From contig JADJTD010000001.1 of NCBI GenBank assembly GCA_016711345.1, forward strand, positions 558,001-622,000: a stretch of DNA of 64,000 nt, in the 5' to 3' direction. Source of the DNA: Chloracidobacterium sp. GTDB taxonomy: Bacteria > Acidobacteriota > Blastocatellia > Pyrinomonadales > Pyrinomonadaceae. Position numbers and translations under genes: made by a program. Shown in pieces: positions 50,380-60,089 of this stretch (position 1 is its first letter; the number at the start of each line of letters is the position of its first letter). A model generated the notes under the pieces. That model was not told the DNA's origin. It did no database searches and saw nothing but the letters and a program-made list of their open reading frames with translations.

Positions 50380-51903
50380 ATGAAAGAAACACGACGCGAT
50401 TTTTTGAAGAAAACAGGCGGATGCGCACTTGGAATGGTATCGCTGGCCACTCAAATGCAATATCTCGGCTCGATGAGCGCAATGGCTCAGAGTGTTATAG
50501 ATAGCCAGAGCGCAGGCGGAGACAGCTACAAAGCTCTCGTTCTCTTGTACTGGTCCGGCGGAAATGACGGCAACAACATGGTGATCCCGAATCACAGCGA
50601 TACAAGCATTCCCGAACTCAGCACATACGCAAACTATGCCAGCGTCCGCAGTGCATCAACGCTGGCGCTGCCGCAGAATTCCCTGCTGCCGATCGCGGTG
50701 CCTAGGTTTAGAGACAGCCAGAACCAGCCGCTGTCTTATGGACTGCATCCCAGCCTCGGTCCCGCTGCTACTAATGCGATCAATCCAGGCATCCACGAGC
50801 TCTACAATTTGGGTAAACTTGCTGTGGTTACCAATGTCGGCACACTTGTCCGGCCATTGACCAAGGCACAGTATCAAAGCTCCTCGTTCCAAAAGCCCTA
50901 CCAGCTTTTCTCACACTCCGATCAGGTGACTCAGAGCCAAACAAGCATCGCGAATACCGAGGCGTTCACAGGCTGGGGCGGCCGAATATCGGACACCATG
51001 ACGGCCACACAAAACCCTAACGGGCTTATACCGATGATCACCTCGATCTCTGGCGCGCAGCTTTTCACGGCCGGGCAGACGACGCTGCCGCTTGCGATCG
51101 CGAACGCTGGCACTTCGCTTGCGGGAGTTTTGAATCCGGCAGGTTTTAACACTTCTGCTGCATCCGTTGCGAGACTTAATGCCTTCAACGCGTTGCGTGC
51201 GCAGGACCTTTCGTCAAATTATGTCGCAGCCGCGAGCCACGTCACCGATCTGGCGATGCAGGCGAATAGCGCGCTGCAATCGTTTCAGGAAGTGACTGTG
51301 ACCTTCCCGAATACAAGCATCGGCAACCAGCTAAAACAGGTTGCCCGGCTGATCAAAAAACGAACGGATCTGAACGTCAACCGGCAGATATTTTATGTGC
51401 AGATCGGCGGGTTCGACCATCACGAAAGCGAATTGAGCGGACAGGTCAGTTTGTTCAGCCAATTTAGCCAGGCGATGCGTTCGTTCTACGATGAAATGGT
51501 CACCCAGAACATTTCGAACGATGTCACGACGTTTACGCTTTCGGATTTTGGACGCACATTCACGCCGGCCGGCACAGGAGCCATCGTCGGAACGGACCAT
51601 GCGTGGGGAAATCATATGTTCGTAATGGGCGGCTCGGTTTTGGGCGGCGATTTTTACGGCAGCCTGCGGCCTGATGGAACGGGAAATTATTTCCCGACAC
51701 TTACGGTCGGCGGCTTGGACGACACGACTAATGCCGGCACAAGCGCCCGCGGACGCTGGATACCGACAACATCGGTCGATCAATACGCTGCCGTGCTGGC
51801 GAAATGGTTCGGACTGCCTCAGGACACGCCGACATTGAACGCGATCTTCCCAAATCTCGCCAACTTCCCCGGCACAAATTCACAGCTCGGCTTTTTGCCG
51901 TGA
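50380..51903 (+). CDS. DUF1501 family Tat-exported protein
   Basis: 507 residues beginning MKETRRDFLKKTGG, a canonical twin-arginine signal, followed by a hydrophobic-region ALGMVSLATQ and cleavage near SAMAQS. The core resembles alkaline-phosphatase-like sulfatases: LVLLYWSGGNDGNNMVIP near the start, IGGFDHHESELSGQ, FGRTFTPAGTGAIVGTDHAWGNHMFVMGG. Export folded via Tat suggests a cofactor or metal. Co-transcribed with DUF1800 and followed by a terminator. Confidence 0.93.
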   Translation: MKETRRDFLKKTGGCALGMVSLATQMQYLGSMSAMAQSVIDSQSAGGDSYKALVLLYWSGGNDGNNMVIPNHSDTSIPELSTYANYASVRSASTLALPQNSLLPIAVPRFRDSQNQPLSYGLHPSLGPAATNAINPGIHELYNLGKLAVVTNVGTLVRPLTKAQYQSSSFQKPYQLFSHSDQVTQSQTSIANTEAFTGWGGRISDTMTATQNPNGLIPMITSISGAQLFTAGQTTLPLAIANAGTSLAGVLNPAGFNTSAASVARLNAFNALRAQDLSSNYVAAASHVTDLAMQANSALQSFQEVTVTFPNTSIGNQLKQVARLIKKRTDLNVNRQIFYVQIGGFDHHESELSGQVSLFSQFSQAMRSFYDEMVTQNISNDVTTFTLSDFGRTFTPAGTGAIVGTDHAWGNHMFVMGGSVLGGDFYGSLRPDGTGNYFPTLTVGGLDDTTNAGTSARGRWIPTTSVDQYAAVLAKWFGLPQDTPTLNAIFPNLANFPGTNSQLGFLP

Positions 51904-51928
51904 TGTGAAAGTGAATTTTGAAAATGAA

Positions 51929-51955
51929 AGGCTGTCCGAGAGGGCAGCCTTTTTT
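51929..51955 (+). terminator. Terminator of the DUF1800-DUF1501 operon
   Basis: AGGCTGTCC/GGGCAGCCT stem around GAGA, followed by six T residues. Confidence 0.9.
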
Positions 51956-51993
51956 CTGCCGCTCGGCATAAAAGTTTGGTATTCTCCTTAGTA

Positions 51994-52761
51994 ATGAAAC
52001 GCAGACTTATTTATGCAGCGTTGTTGGTGTCCCTAATATTGGGCGTTATTAATGGCCAAGAAATGTCGGACGGCGAAATAATCGTCACACCGGCAGAAAA
52101 ACGCGAAGTGCAAGCGTTTGCCAAGCAGTTTGTTAAACGTCTGCAGCAGACGCATGATATGACTCCGCTAATACGCGAATTTTTTGTGCGTGACTTCGCT
52201 TCCTGTCTGCGTAGGGAAATTGAAAAGGATGCAGAAAATGGTGAGGGAAAGAAACTGCAACTGTCATCCAGAGAGCTTGTCCGAGCTTACAGTACGGAGA
52301 TGAACCTTCATTACATGATGATTGTGGCATTCATGTATGATAATGGGCGTGGAATCAAAGGTGACTATGACCCTTTCAAATCTACATTTCCCCCGCGTAT
52401 TCAAAAACAACTTGATGCCCTGGAGCGTGATGGTCAGCTGCTTGACAACGATCAGTTGCTTGACCAGAAATCGTATTTTCGGATGCTCCGTCGGATGGAA
52501 AAGGTAATAACCGAAGCACTTCAGTACATTACAAGAAAAAAAATCGAATCAACCCCTGCCTTTTTAAAGGAATTTAACAGATATGCCAAGAGTGATTGGC
52601 TTGGCTATGTCGTTAAGGCAGGGCCGGGTGACCATGCTTTAGTATGTAAACACCCCGGTGCCAAGGTATATAGCGTGACGACGCCTACGTGGCTCGTATT
52701 GGCTTTGATGAAAGAAAAAGGAAAACTCCGTATTTCATTTGCTGGTCCCTACGGTGAATAG
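51994..52761 (+). CDS. Secreted protein of unknown function, 255 aa
   Basis: A signal peptide (RRLIYAALLVSLILGVINGQ) is followed by a mostly helical mature part (AEKREVQAFAKQFVKRLQ, SRELVRAYSTEMNLHYMMIVAFM), then a short beta end. The two closing strands (HALVCKHPGAKVYSVTTPTWLVLALMKEKGKLRISFAGPYG) may be a small domain. Unrecognised. The ATG at 51994 is chosen because it opens the signal peptide; an in-frame GTG at 51976 would add six residues. A terminator follows. Confidence 0.6.
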   Translation: MKRRLIYAALLVSLILGVINGQEMSDGEIIVTPAEKREVQAFAKQFVKRLQQTHDMTPLIREFFVRDFASCLRREIEKDAENGEGKKLQLSSRELVRAYSTEMNLHYMMIVAFMYDNGRGIKGDYDPFKSTFPPRIQKQLDALERDGQLLDNDQLLDQKSYFRMLRRMEKVITEALQYITRKKIESTPAFLKEFNRYAKSDWLGYVVKAGPGDHALVCKHPGAKVYSVTTPTWLVLALMKEKGKLRISFAGPYGE

Positions 52762-52777
52762 TTGCCCCATCCAAAAG

Positions 52778-52815
52778 AAAAAAGGCTGCCAACCTCCCGA
52801 GTCGCAGCCTTTTTT
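52778..52815 (+). terminator. Terminator of the 255-residue secreted gene
   Basis: A 12-bp perfect stem AAAAAAGGCTGC/GCAGCCTTTTTT with a 14-nt loop and T-run; symmetric, so probably bidirectional. Confidence 0.9.
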
Positions 52816-53370
52816 GGCTTACGTCGAACCGATAAAGCTAGCCCAACGAATTTGCCTTTTGAAGGACACGCCGAATAACTGAAAGTTTCCAAAGAATAAG
52901 ATCAACGCCCGTATTTAGTGAACGGCTCGTTCGTCAAATAAAAAAAAGGCTGCGACCCTGTTCGCAGCCCTTTCGGCGAAATCGTTGGTTCTCTTAGCAA
53001 GCCCACCGATTCCACCGATCCTATGTTGTGTAAATTAAACACATTTAATCGCGGCGGCTTTCCAAAAAAAGCGATGACAGGGGCAGTTTTTAAAAATCAC
53101 GCGTCTGTGTTCTCTGTGTCTTTTCCTCAGGGACCTTTGTGTTTAGTCGGTTTTTTTTAACACAGAGCACACAGAGCGAAGGCACAAAGGACACAGAGAA
53201 TTCCAAACCGAACTATTAAACAGGAGCGGCTTTTCTTGACTTTAGATTGATACTGTCTTATAAATTCTCTAAATCAATTTTCACCCTGAAAGACCTGCGA
53301 GCAATGCTTTTCCGCATGTGTAAACGTAGCGGCGTTTGCCCGATCAGATGAAGCCGGAGAAGTGTCGATC
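52816..53370. other. 550-bp gene-free region
   Basis: Contains a leftward terminator-like hairpin at 52941-52969 (GGCTGCGA/TCGCAGCC with an A-run on the left) and a CACAGAG-type repeat at 53105-53199. No gene or clear promoter is visible. The leftward terminator without any nearby leftward gene suggests relics of a rearranged locus. Confidence 0.5.
53105..53199. repeat. CTGTGT...ACACAG palindromic dispersed repeat
   Basis: TGTGTTCTCTGTGTC and GACACAGAG-type arms enclose a T8 tract. The arm sequence includes CAAAGGTCC/CCTTTGTG. Same family as 45941-46050, more diverged. Confidence 0.7.
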
Positions 53371-56300
53371 ATGAACAACCGCCAATTCCCTTCCCGTTCC
53401 GCTGTGATCCGAATCGCGGCGTTTATGTTGATCGTCGGAGCGGCAGTCACTTTCGCCACGATCTCACAAAGCACCGTCTCCGCTTTCACTTCGCCGGTCA
53501 GCGAATTCCTCGGCATCACGCCGCCGCAAAACACCGAACCGAACTCGCCGCTCGCCAATCAATACTTCGCGAGCGACGGTAGCGTGCTTTCCGACGTCAG
53601 ATGGGGAACGAGCGTCGCGGGGCCGTTCAACACAGCTTTTACGGCGGGCAACACCGCGTTCTTCGCCATAGCCAACGGCATCGCTGCTGGCGGAACGATC
53701 TCGGTCGGCGGCATTAATGCTACGGAGAATTTCACGATCACATCTTCCGGCGGACGCATCGGCGGGACGGCTTCGACGATCAATCCGATCACGGTCAGCG
53801 CGGGCAAGACCTTCGACGCAGGGCAGCAGCTTTGGTCAAACGTCGCGACGGTCGGCTTTAGTCTTAATGGCGGAGGCGTTTTCGCGACTTCGGGCGGGCC
53901 GTTTGGCGGAGGCTTTGTTTTAAATAACGGCACGCTCGTCGCACGTGCCTCGAACGCGATGGGCTCGGGCGGCGCGCTCACCATCAACGGCGGCACCATC
54001 GCTGCATCCGATCCCGTTAACTTCACCGGCAAATTTCCCGGCGGCATTAACGTCAACAGCAACTTCCAGATCGGAGCGCTGACCTCGGCCGTTCCGACGT
54101 CAAACGGCTCGGCGGACATGACGTTCAGCAACAACATGCCGCTCGGAGCCGCGACACGCACCGTCACGATCGGCGGCAACGGCAACTACATTTTTGGCGG
54201 GATCATTTCAGGATCGGCAGGCGCGGGGCTTACCGTCGCAAGGCTCGAAGGAGCGACAGGTGCAGTCTCGCTCTCAGGCGTCAACACTTATACAGGAAAT
54301 ACGACGATCAACGGCGGAGCGCTGGCGTTGATCGCGTCAGGTTCAATATCAAATTCGCCCGTCATCGAGATCGGAGCGAACGGCATCCTCGACGTAACAG
54401 CGCTGACAACCGAACTCACACTCGCCAGCGGACAAACATTAAGAGCAACCGGAACAACATCGACCGGCAGCATCTACACCAGCAGCACAAAGGGCCTGAC
54501 AACCGCCGCAAACAGCCCGCTCCAATTCACCGCATTCAACGGCTCAACCGCACCGCTAACCGTCACCCAATCCGGAACCCTCACACTCCAAACCAGTAAT
54601 CCCGTCACAGTCACCGTCGCAAACGGCGGAGTGCCTCTATCTGCGGCTAATTACAAACTCATCGCAAAAAGCGGAACTGCATCCGTAGCGGGAACGCCAA
54701 CATCCGTCACGGTTAACGGAAACGGCATTTGCGCAGGATGCACTCCATCACTCGTTATTATAAGCGGCGAACTGTTTCTCCGTGTCGAAGCTCCGACTGT
54801 TATAGTGACAACAACTGCGGCTACATCAGTAACATCAAGCTCAGCGAATCTAAATGGCACAGGAAATCCGAATGGAACTTCAGCATTTGGTTATTTTCGC
54901 TACAGCACCACCGATCCGGGAACATGTAATGACAGCTTCGGCACTCGCGCACCAGCTTCTAGTGCATCAGACTCTGTTCTTGGTTCAGGTTCGTCATCAG
55001 TGCCTTTCTCGCGGGCGATCAGCGGGCTTTCAGCGGGTGCAACTTATTACTTCTGCTCATTAGGAAGAAACTCAACTTCGACATCTTTTGGCTCAGTATT
55101 GACGTTCACCACGACAGCCACGCCGCCGACAGTGGCGACCAGCGCCGCATCTAATCGAACAGGCACAACTGCAACATTGAATGGAAGTGCAAATCCTAAC
55201 GGAGCGTCAACGACCGGATGGTTTCGCTATTCAACAACCAGTCCTGGCACATGCAACGATTCATTTGGCACACGCGCTCCTTCGTCCGGAGGATCAGCAC
55301 TCGGCGCCGGAAACTCATCCGTTGCCTATTCGCAAAATATTTTAGGCCTGACTCCGGGAACAAACTATTTCTTTTGCGCGATTGCACAGAATTCAAGCGG
55401 AACAAGCTTCGGCACTCTCCAACAATTCACGACTCCACTGCCGCCAACTGCAACTACTACTGCGGCAACCAGCATCTCCGACACCTCAGCGACGCTTAAC
55501 GGCGCAGGCAATCCGAATGGAGCGACGACTACCGCATGGTTCAGATACAGTACGACCAGCCCTGGAACATGCAACGATACATTTGGAACTCGAGCTCCTA
55601 CGAGTGGCGGATCTAATCTTGGATCTGGCACCTCTTCGCAGCCTTACTCGCAATCTATAACAGGATTGTCTGCTGGAACCACTTATTTTTTCTGTTCTAT
55701 TACCTCAAGCACTGAAGGAACGTCTTTCGGTTCCTTGCTGTCATTTACAACTCAAGACGCACCTGTGACATCAACATCGACCGCAGCAGCCGTCACGTCA
55801 AATTCAGCCACGCTTAATGGCTCGGCAGATCCAAATGGCAGCGCTTCATTCGGACACTTCCGTTATTCTTCAACCAACCCTGTAACATGCAACGATAGTT
55901 TTGGAACGCGTGTGCCTACAAGCAGTGCATCAGATGCATCGTTGGGCTCAGGGACAATTCCGGTAGCTTTCTCATTCGGCATATCAGGACTTTTACCCGC
56001 AACAACATATTATTTTTGTGCGATCGCCAATAATGGTATCGGCACATCTTTCGGTTCGGTCTTGTCATTAACGACTCTTCCGGCTGCTCCAACGGCAACA
56101 ACAAACAATGCATCAAATTTGACCGGAACTACCGCGACTCTGAACGGTTCGTCAAATCCCGGCGGAACGGCGGCGACCGGATGGTTCCGTTATTCCACAA
56201 CCAGTCCAGGAACTTGTAATGACTCATTTGGCATACGCGCTCCTTCAGCCGGCGGATCGGCGCTTGGTTCAGGAACTTCGACCGTTGGATACTCGCAAGG

Positions 56301-59214
56301 AATAACCGGATTGACTCCTGGAACGTCCTACTTCTATTGCGCGATAGCGCAAAACGCGGTAGGAACCAGCTTTGGTACGATAGTGGCCTTTACAGCACCT
56401 ACGCCGCCAACAACGACGACTGCAGCGGCGAGCAGCATAACTGACACAACCGCCACATTGAACGGCTCGGCTAATCCAAATGGATCTTCGACAACGGGCT
56501 GGTTTAGATACAGCACGACGAGTCCGGGAAGTTGCAACGACACGTTCGGAATTCGAGCTCCTTCGAGCGGCGGATCGGCTCTTGGCTCTGGCACCTCTTC
56601 ACAGGCTTACTCGCAACCGATTACAGGACTTGCCACCGGTACGACATATTTCTTTTGCGCGATAAGCGCGAGCACCGAAGGAACATCTTTCGGAACTTTG
56701 CTCTTTTTCACAACGCTCGCTCAGCCGACAGTTGCGACATCGGCTACAACATCTGTGACATCAAATTCCGCAACACTAAACGGCTCAGCAAATCCGAATG
56801 GTGATGCTACGTTTGGACATTTCCGTTATTCTTCCACAAATCCTGGAACCTGTAACGACAGCTTTGGTACGCGTATTCCGGCGAGCAGTGCGTCGGATGC
56901 TTCTTTAGGTTCAGGAACAAGTTCCATTGGTTACTCTTTTGGAGCCACCGGACTTTTGTCGGCTACTACATATTTCTATTGTGCGATCGCGAACAATAGC
57001 ATCGGAACTTCTTTTGGCACCGTTCTAAGTTTTACGACCGCAGCCAACCCACCGACGGTGACAACAAATAACGCATCAAATCTGACCGGAACAACTGCAA
57101 CCTTGAACGGTTCCGCTAATCCGGGTGGAGGGGCAACGACCGGCTGGTTTCGATATGCTTCTGTCAGTCCGGGAACTTGCAATGACACATTTGGAACACG
57201 AGCTCCTTCCAGCGGCGGGGCATCGCTTGGTTCGGGCAATTCAAACGTTCCGTATTCGCAAGGGATAACCGGACTAAGCTCGGGAACAACCTACTTCTAC
57301 TGTGCAATAGCTCAAAATTCTATCGGCACGGCATTTGGAACTGTGCAGCAATTTACTACGCCTTTGCCTCCGACGACTGTAACATCCGCAGCGACCAGCG
57401 TTGTGGCAGCGGGTGCAACACTGAACGGCTCGGCAAATCCAAATGGCTCTTCGACGACGGGCTGGTTCCGGTACAGTACGACAAGTCCGGGAACTTGCAA
57501 TGATACGTTTGGCGTTCGCGCTCCTTCGAGCGGCGGCAGTGCGCTTGGTGCGGGCAATTCATCGCAAGGATATTCGCAGCCGATAAACGGGCTTTCGGCG
57601 GGGACGGTTTACTTTTTCTGTGCAATTGCCGCGAACGCAGAGGGCACGGCGTTTGGGACGGTGCTGTCATTTACTACGCCAAACGCTCCGGCGGCGGTGA
57701 CACAGGCGGCGACCGGGCTGACATCGAGCGCGGCGACGCTGAACGGCTCGGCTAACCCGAACGGCGACGCGGCGTTTGGACACTTTCGGTATTCGACAGC
57801 AGATCCCGGCACGTGCAGCGACAGCTTTGGAACGCGCGCGCCATTGAGCAGCGCTTCCGACGCTTCGTTAGGCTCAGGAACGGCTTCGGTTCCCTACTCG
57901 TTCGGCGTGAGCGCTCTGTCGGCGGGAACGACGTATTACTTCTGCTCGATCACCAACAACAGCATCGGAACTTCGTTTGGAGCGGTGCTATCATTTACCA
58001 CGCTCGCGGCAGCTCCGACGGTCGCGACAAACGGCGCTTCGAGCCTGACGGGCACGGCGGCGACTTTGAACGGCTCGGCAAACCCGAACGGCGACGCGAC
58101 GACAGGCTGGTTTAGATACTCGACGGTCAGCCCCGGAACTTGCAACGATACTTTTGGAACACGCTCTCCGGCGGCAGGCGGAACGGCGGTCGGCAGCGGA
58201 ACTTCGTCGGTCGCATACTCGCGCGGCGTTACGGGTTTGAGCGCAGGCACGACTTATTTCTTCTGCGCCATCGCTCAAAATGTGGTCGGGACGAGTTTTG
58301 GTTCGATTCAACAATTCACAACTCCGCTGCCTCCAAGTGCGACGACTTCGGCAGCGACTGGAATGACAAATGCCGTCGCACAATTGAATGGTTCGGGCAA
58401 TCCGAACGGCTCTTCGGCGACGGGTTGGTTCCGCTATTCGGCGACCGATCCGGGAACTTGCAACGACACGTTTGGAACACGCGCTCCGTCGAGCGGCGGA
58501 TCGAATCTAGGTTCGGGCAGCTCTGCTCAGGCTTACTCGCAATCGATCTTAGGCCTCGCGACGGCGACGACATATTATTTCTGTGCGATAGTTTCCAGCG
58601 CAGAGGGAACGTCGTTCGGCGCTGTGTTGTCATTCGCCACGACGAACACGCCGCCCGTTATCAGCGGAACGGTCACGTACGGCAACGCAATCGGCGCGCC
58701 GACGCCGCGATTTGTTTCGAACGTCACAATCACGGCGAACGGTTCGCCGATCGTTTCGACAACCACAGGAGCTCCGGGACCGGCTGCGGGGCAGTATTCG
58801 CTGACGGGATTTGGAGCGGGTTCGTACACGATCACTCCGACAAAGACCGGCGGAGCGAACGGCATTTCGTCATTTGACGCGGCAAGGATCGCTCAGCACG
58901 CAGTCGGCATCAGCGTGTTGAATGCGACGCAGCTAGTCGTGGCGGACGTCAGCAACAACGGCACCGTATCGTCGTTCGATGCGGCACAGATCGCGCGATA
59001 CGTCGCCGGTTCACCGCCATTCGGCGTAACCGGAACTTGGAGGTTCGTTCCGGTCAACAAAGTATATTCGTCGATCACAGGCGACCTAACCGGCGAAGAT
59101 TACTCCGCGCTCTTAATGGGCGAGGTCTCCGGCAACTGGACAAACACCGGCGCACGTCCGGCCAATGGCTTCAACCCAAATGCGTTAGCTTGGCTGATCG
59201 GTTACGGATTTTAG
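53371..59214 (+). CDS. Giant secreted protein: beta-helix N-terminus, twelve Fn3-like repeats, dockerin-like module (family member 3)
   Basis: 1947 residues from ATG 53371. A signal peptide (IRIAAFMLIVGAAVTFATISQSTVSA) leads into a Gly/Asn-rich region with autotransporter-type strand repeats (AVSLSGVNTYTGNTTINGG). Twelve Fn3-like repeats occupy residues ~473-1760, each ~107 residues with ATLNGSANPNG, GWFRYSTTSPGTCNDSFGTRAPSSGG and TYFFCAIAQN-type strands and two or three cysteines. They occur as four copies of an A-B-C triplet. The last ~185 residues are the shared module (SGTVTYGNAIGAP, DVSNNGTVSSFDAAQIARY, GEDYSALLMGEVSGNW). No catalytic domain is seen. Likely surface adhesin or stalk. Confidence 0.82.
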   Translation: MNNRQFPSRSAVIRIAAFMLIVGAAVTFATISQSTVSAFTSPVSEFLGITPPQNTEPNSPLANQYFASDGSVLSDVRWGTSVAGPFNTAFTAGNTAFFAIANGIAAGGTISVGGINATENFTITSSGGRIGGTASTINPITVSAGKTFDAGQQLWSNVATVGFSLNGGGVFATSGGPFGGGFVLNNGTLVARASNAMGSGGALTINGGTIAASDPVNFTGKFPGGINVNSNFQIGALTSAVPTSNGSADMTFSNNMPLGAATRTVTIGGNGNYIFGGIISGSAGAGLTVARLEGATGAVSLSGVNTYTGNTTINGGALALIASGSISNSPVIEIGANGILDVTALTTELTLASGQTLRATGTTSTGSIYTSSTKGLTTAANSPLQFTAFNGSTAPLTVTQSGTLTLQTSNPVTVTVANGGVPLSAANYKLIAKSGTASVAGTPTSVTVNGNGICAGCTPSLVIISGELFLRVEAPTVIVTTTAATSVTSSSANLNGTGNPNGTSAFGYFRYSTTDPGTCNDSFGTRAPASSASDSVLGSGSSSVPFSRAISGLSAGATYYFCSLGRNSTSTSFGSVLTFTTTATPPTVATSAASNRTGTTATLNGSANPNGASTTGWFRYSTTSPGTCNDSFGTRAPSSGGSALGAGNSSVAYSQNILGLTPGTNYFFCAIAQNSSGTSFGTLQQFTTPLPPTATTTAATSISDTSATLNGAGNPNGATTTAWFRYSTTSPGTCNDTFGTRAPTSGGSNLGSGTSSQPYSQSITGLSAGTTYFFCSITSSTEGTSFGSLLSFTTQDAPVTSTSTAAAVTSNSATLNGSADPNGSASFGHFRYSSTNPVTCNDSFGTRVPTSSASDASLGSGTIPVAFSFGISGLLPATTYYFCAIANNGIGTSFGSVLSLTTLPAAPTATTNNASNLTGTTATLNGSSNPGGTAATGWFRYSTTSPGTCNDSFGIRAPSAGGSALGSGTSTVGYSQGITGLTPGTSYFYCAIAQNAVGTSFGTIVAFTAPTPPTTTTAAASSITDTTATLNGSANPNGSSTTGWFRYSTTSPGSCNDTFGIRAPSSGGSALGSGTSSQAYSQPITGLATGTTYFFCAISASTEGTSFGTLLFFTTLAQPTVATSATTSVTSNSATLNGSANPNGDATFGHFRYSSTNPGTCNDSFGTRIPASSASDASLGSGTSSIGYSFGATGLLSATTYFYCAIANNSIGTSFGTVLSFTTAANPPTVTTNNASNLTGTTATLNGSANPGGGATTGWFRYASVSPGTCNDTFGTRAPSSGGASLGSGNSNVPYSQGITGLSSGTTYFYCAIAQNSIGTAFGTVQQFTTPLPPTTVTSAATSVVAAGATLNGSANPNGSSTTGWFRYSTTSPGTCNDTFGVRAPSSGGSALGAGNSSQGYSQPINGLSAGTVYFFCAIAANAEGTAFGTVLSFTTPNAPAAVTQAATGLTSSAATLNGSANPNGDAAFGHFRYSTADPGTCSDSFGTRAPLSSASDASLGSGTASVPYSFGVSALSAGTTYYFCSITNNSIGTSFGAVLSFTTLAAAPTVATNGASSLTGTAATLNGSANPNGDATTGWFRYSTVSPGTCNDTFGTRSPAAGGTAVGSGTSSVAYSRGVTGLSAGTTYFFCAIAQNVVGTSFGSIQQFTTPLPPSATTSAATGMTNAVAQLNGSGNPNGSSATGWFRYSATDPGTCNDTFGTRAPSSGGSNLGSGSSAQAYSQSILGLATATTYYFCAIVSSAEGTSFGAVLSFATTNTPPVISGTVTYGNAIGAPTPRFVSNVTITANGSPIVSTTTGAPGPAAGQYSLTGFGAGSYTITPTKTGGANGISSFDAARIAQHAVGISVLNATQLVVADVSNNGTVSSFDAAQIARYVAGSPPFGVTGTWRFVPVNKVYSSITGDLTGEDYSALLMGEVSGNWTNTGARPANGFNPNALAWLIGYGF
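54790..58650 (+). repeat. Four copies of a ~965-bp triplet repeat (A-B-C Fn3-like units)
   Basis: Units begin near 54790, 55758, 56718 and 57682. Within each, A units show FGHFRYSST and SASDASLGSG, B units ATLNGSANPG and AIAQNSxGTSFG, C units STTGWFRYST and STEGTSFG. Later units are visibly richer in GC than earlier ones, with a shift around 57400. Confidence 0.8.
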
Positions 59215-59342
59215 TCGTTAGAGCGACTTAGCTCGCATGTAGAAGATCTCAAAGAGCACGTCCAACTAAGCTCTTGACGGTAATCAAAAAAGGTATATAC
59301 TGACCATATCAAGCGGTACAAGAGCGTTTTTGGGAGGTTTTT

Positions 59343-60050
59343 ATGAAGCAGGTTCGAGATCATTTCATATCGCGTGTTTTTTCATTAGTAATCGGCTTGG
59401 CCATTGGACTTGTGTTCTTTGGGACCGTATCTGCTTTCACCGCGATGCCGACGGAAACGCCCTTTATCAGCGGTACGGTTAGTTATGGAACCGGACCGGT
59501 ACAGCCGAAATTTATTACGAATGCTACGGTTATTGCTGTTTGTTCAGACGGGTCGGTAACTTCCACCGTTACGGACGCAAACGGACAGTATGTGCTTACC
59601 GGAATGGGCACGGCGCCTTGCACGATCAGCGTGGCCAAGGAGAGCGGACAGAATGGCATCGCTTCCGCCGATGCGGCGAGGATAGCTCAGCATAACGCTG
59701 GAACATTTACACTGACTACCAATACGCAGAAAATAGCTGCAGATACCTCGGGAAATGGAATCATTTCATCGCAAGACGCCGCATTCATCACACGATTTGT
59801 GGCGTCATTTGCTCCCCCGATAGGACGTACGCATATTTGGAAGTTCTTCCTTCCAAATCCAACGTTCCCCATCGGCTCATCGCCAACGACACGAGAATAT
59901 TCCTGTGCATGCACTCTGACAAATCAGGATTTCATTGGTATATTGATCGGCGAAGTTACCGGCAACTGGACTAACACCGGCGCACGTCCGGAGAACAGTA
60001 TCAACACAACTGCCTTATTATCATTATCGGTGATCGGCACGATAGACTGA
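59343..60050 (+). CDS. Short secreted dockerin-like module protein (family member 4)
   Basis: 235 residues: signal peptide (FSLVIGLAIGLVFFGTVSAFTAMP), then the shared module almost alone. It starts ISGTVSYGTGPVQPKFITNATV, has the loops IASADAARIAQHNAG and DTSGNGIISSQDAAFITRF, and ends in NQDFIGILIGEVTGNWTNTGARP. It contains only linker and module, so it could be a competitor, adaptor or minimal partner. GGGAGG is 7 bases before the ATG. It lies 128 bp after the Fn3-repeat gene and 40 bp before the BNR gene, same direction. Confidence 0.82.
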   Translation: MKQVRDHFISRVFSLVIGLAIGLVFFGTVSAFTAMPTETPFISGTVSYGTGPVQPKFITNATVIAVCSDGSVTSTVTDANGQYVLTGMGTAPCTISVAKESGQNGIASADAARIAQHNAGTFTLTTNTQKIAADTSGNGIISSQDAAFITRFVASFAPPIGRTHIWKFFLPNPTFPIGSSPTTREYSCACTLTNQDFIGILIGEVTGNWTNTGARPENSINTTALLSLSVIGTID

Positions 60051-60089
60051 CTACTTGAGTTTCGAGCCTTGTTTAGGCAATAATTGCCT

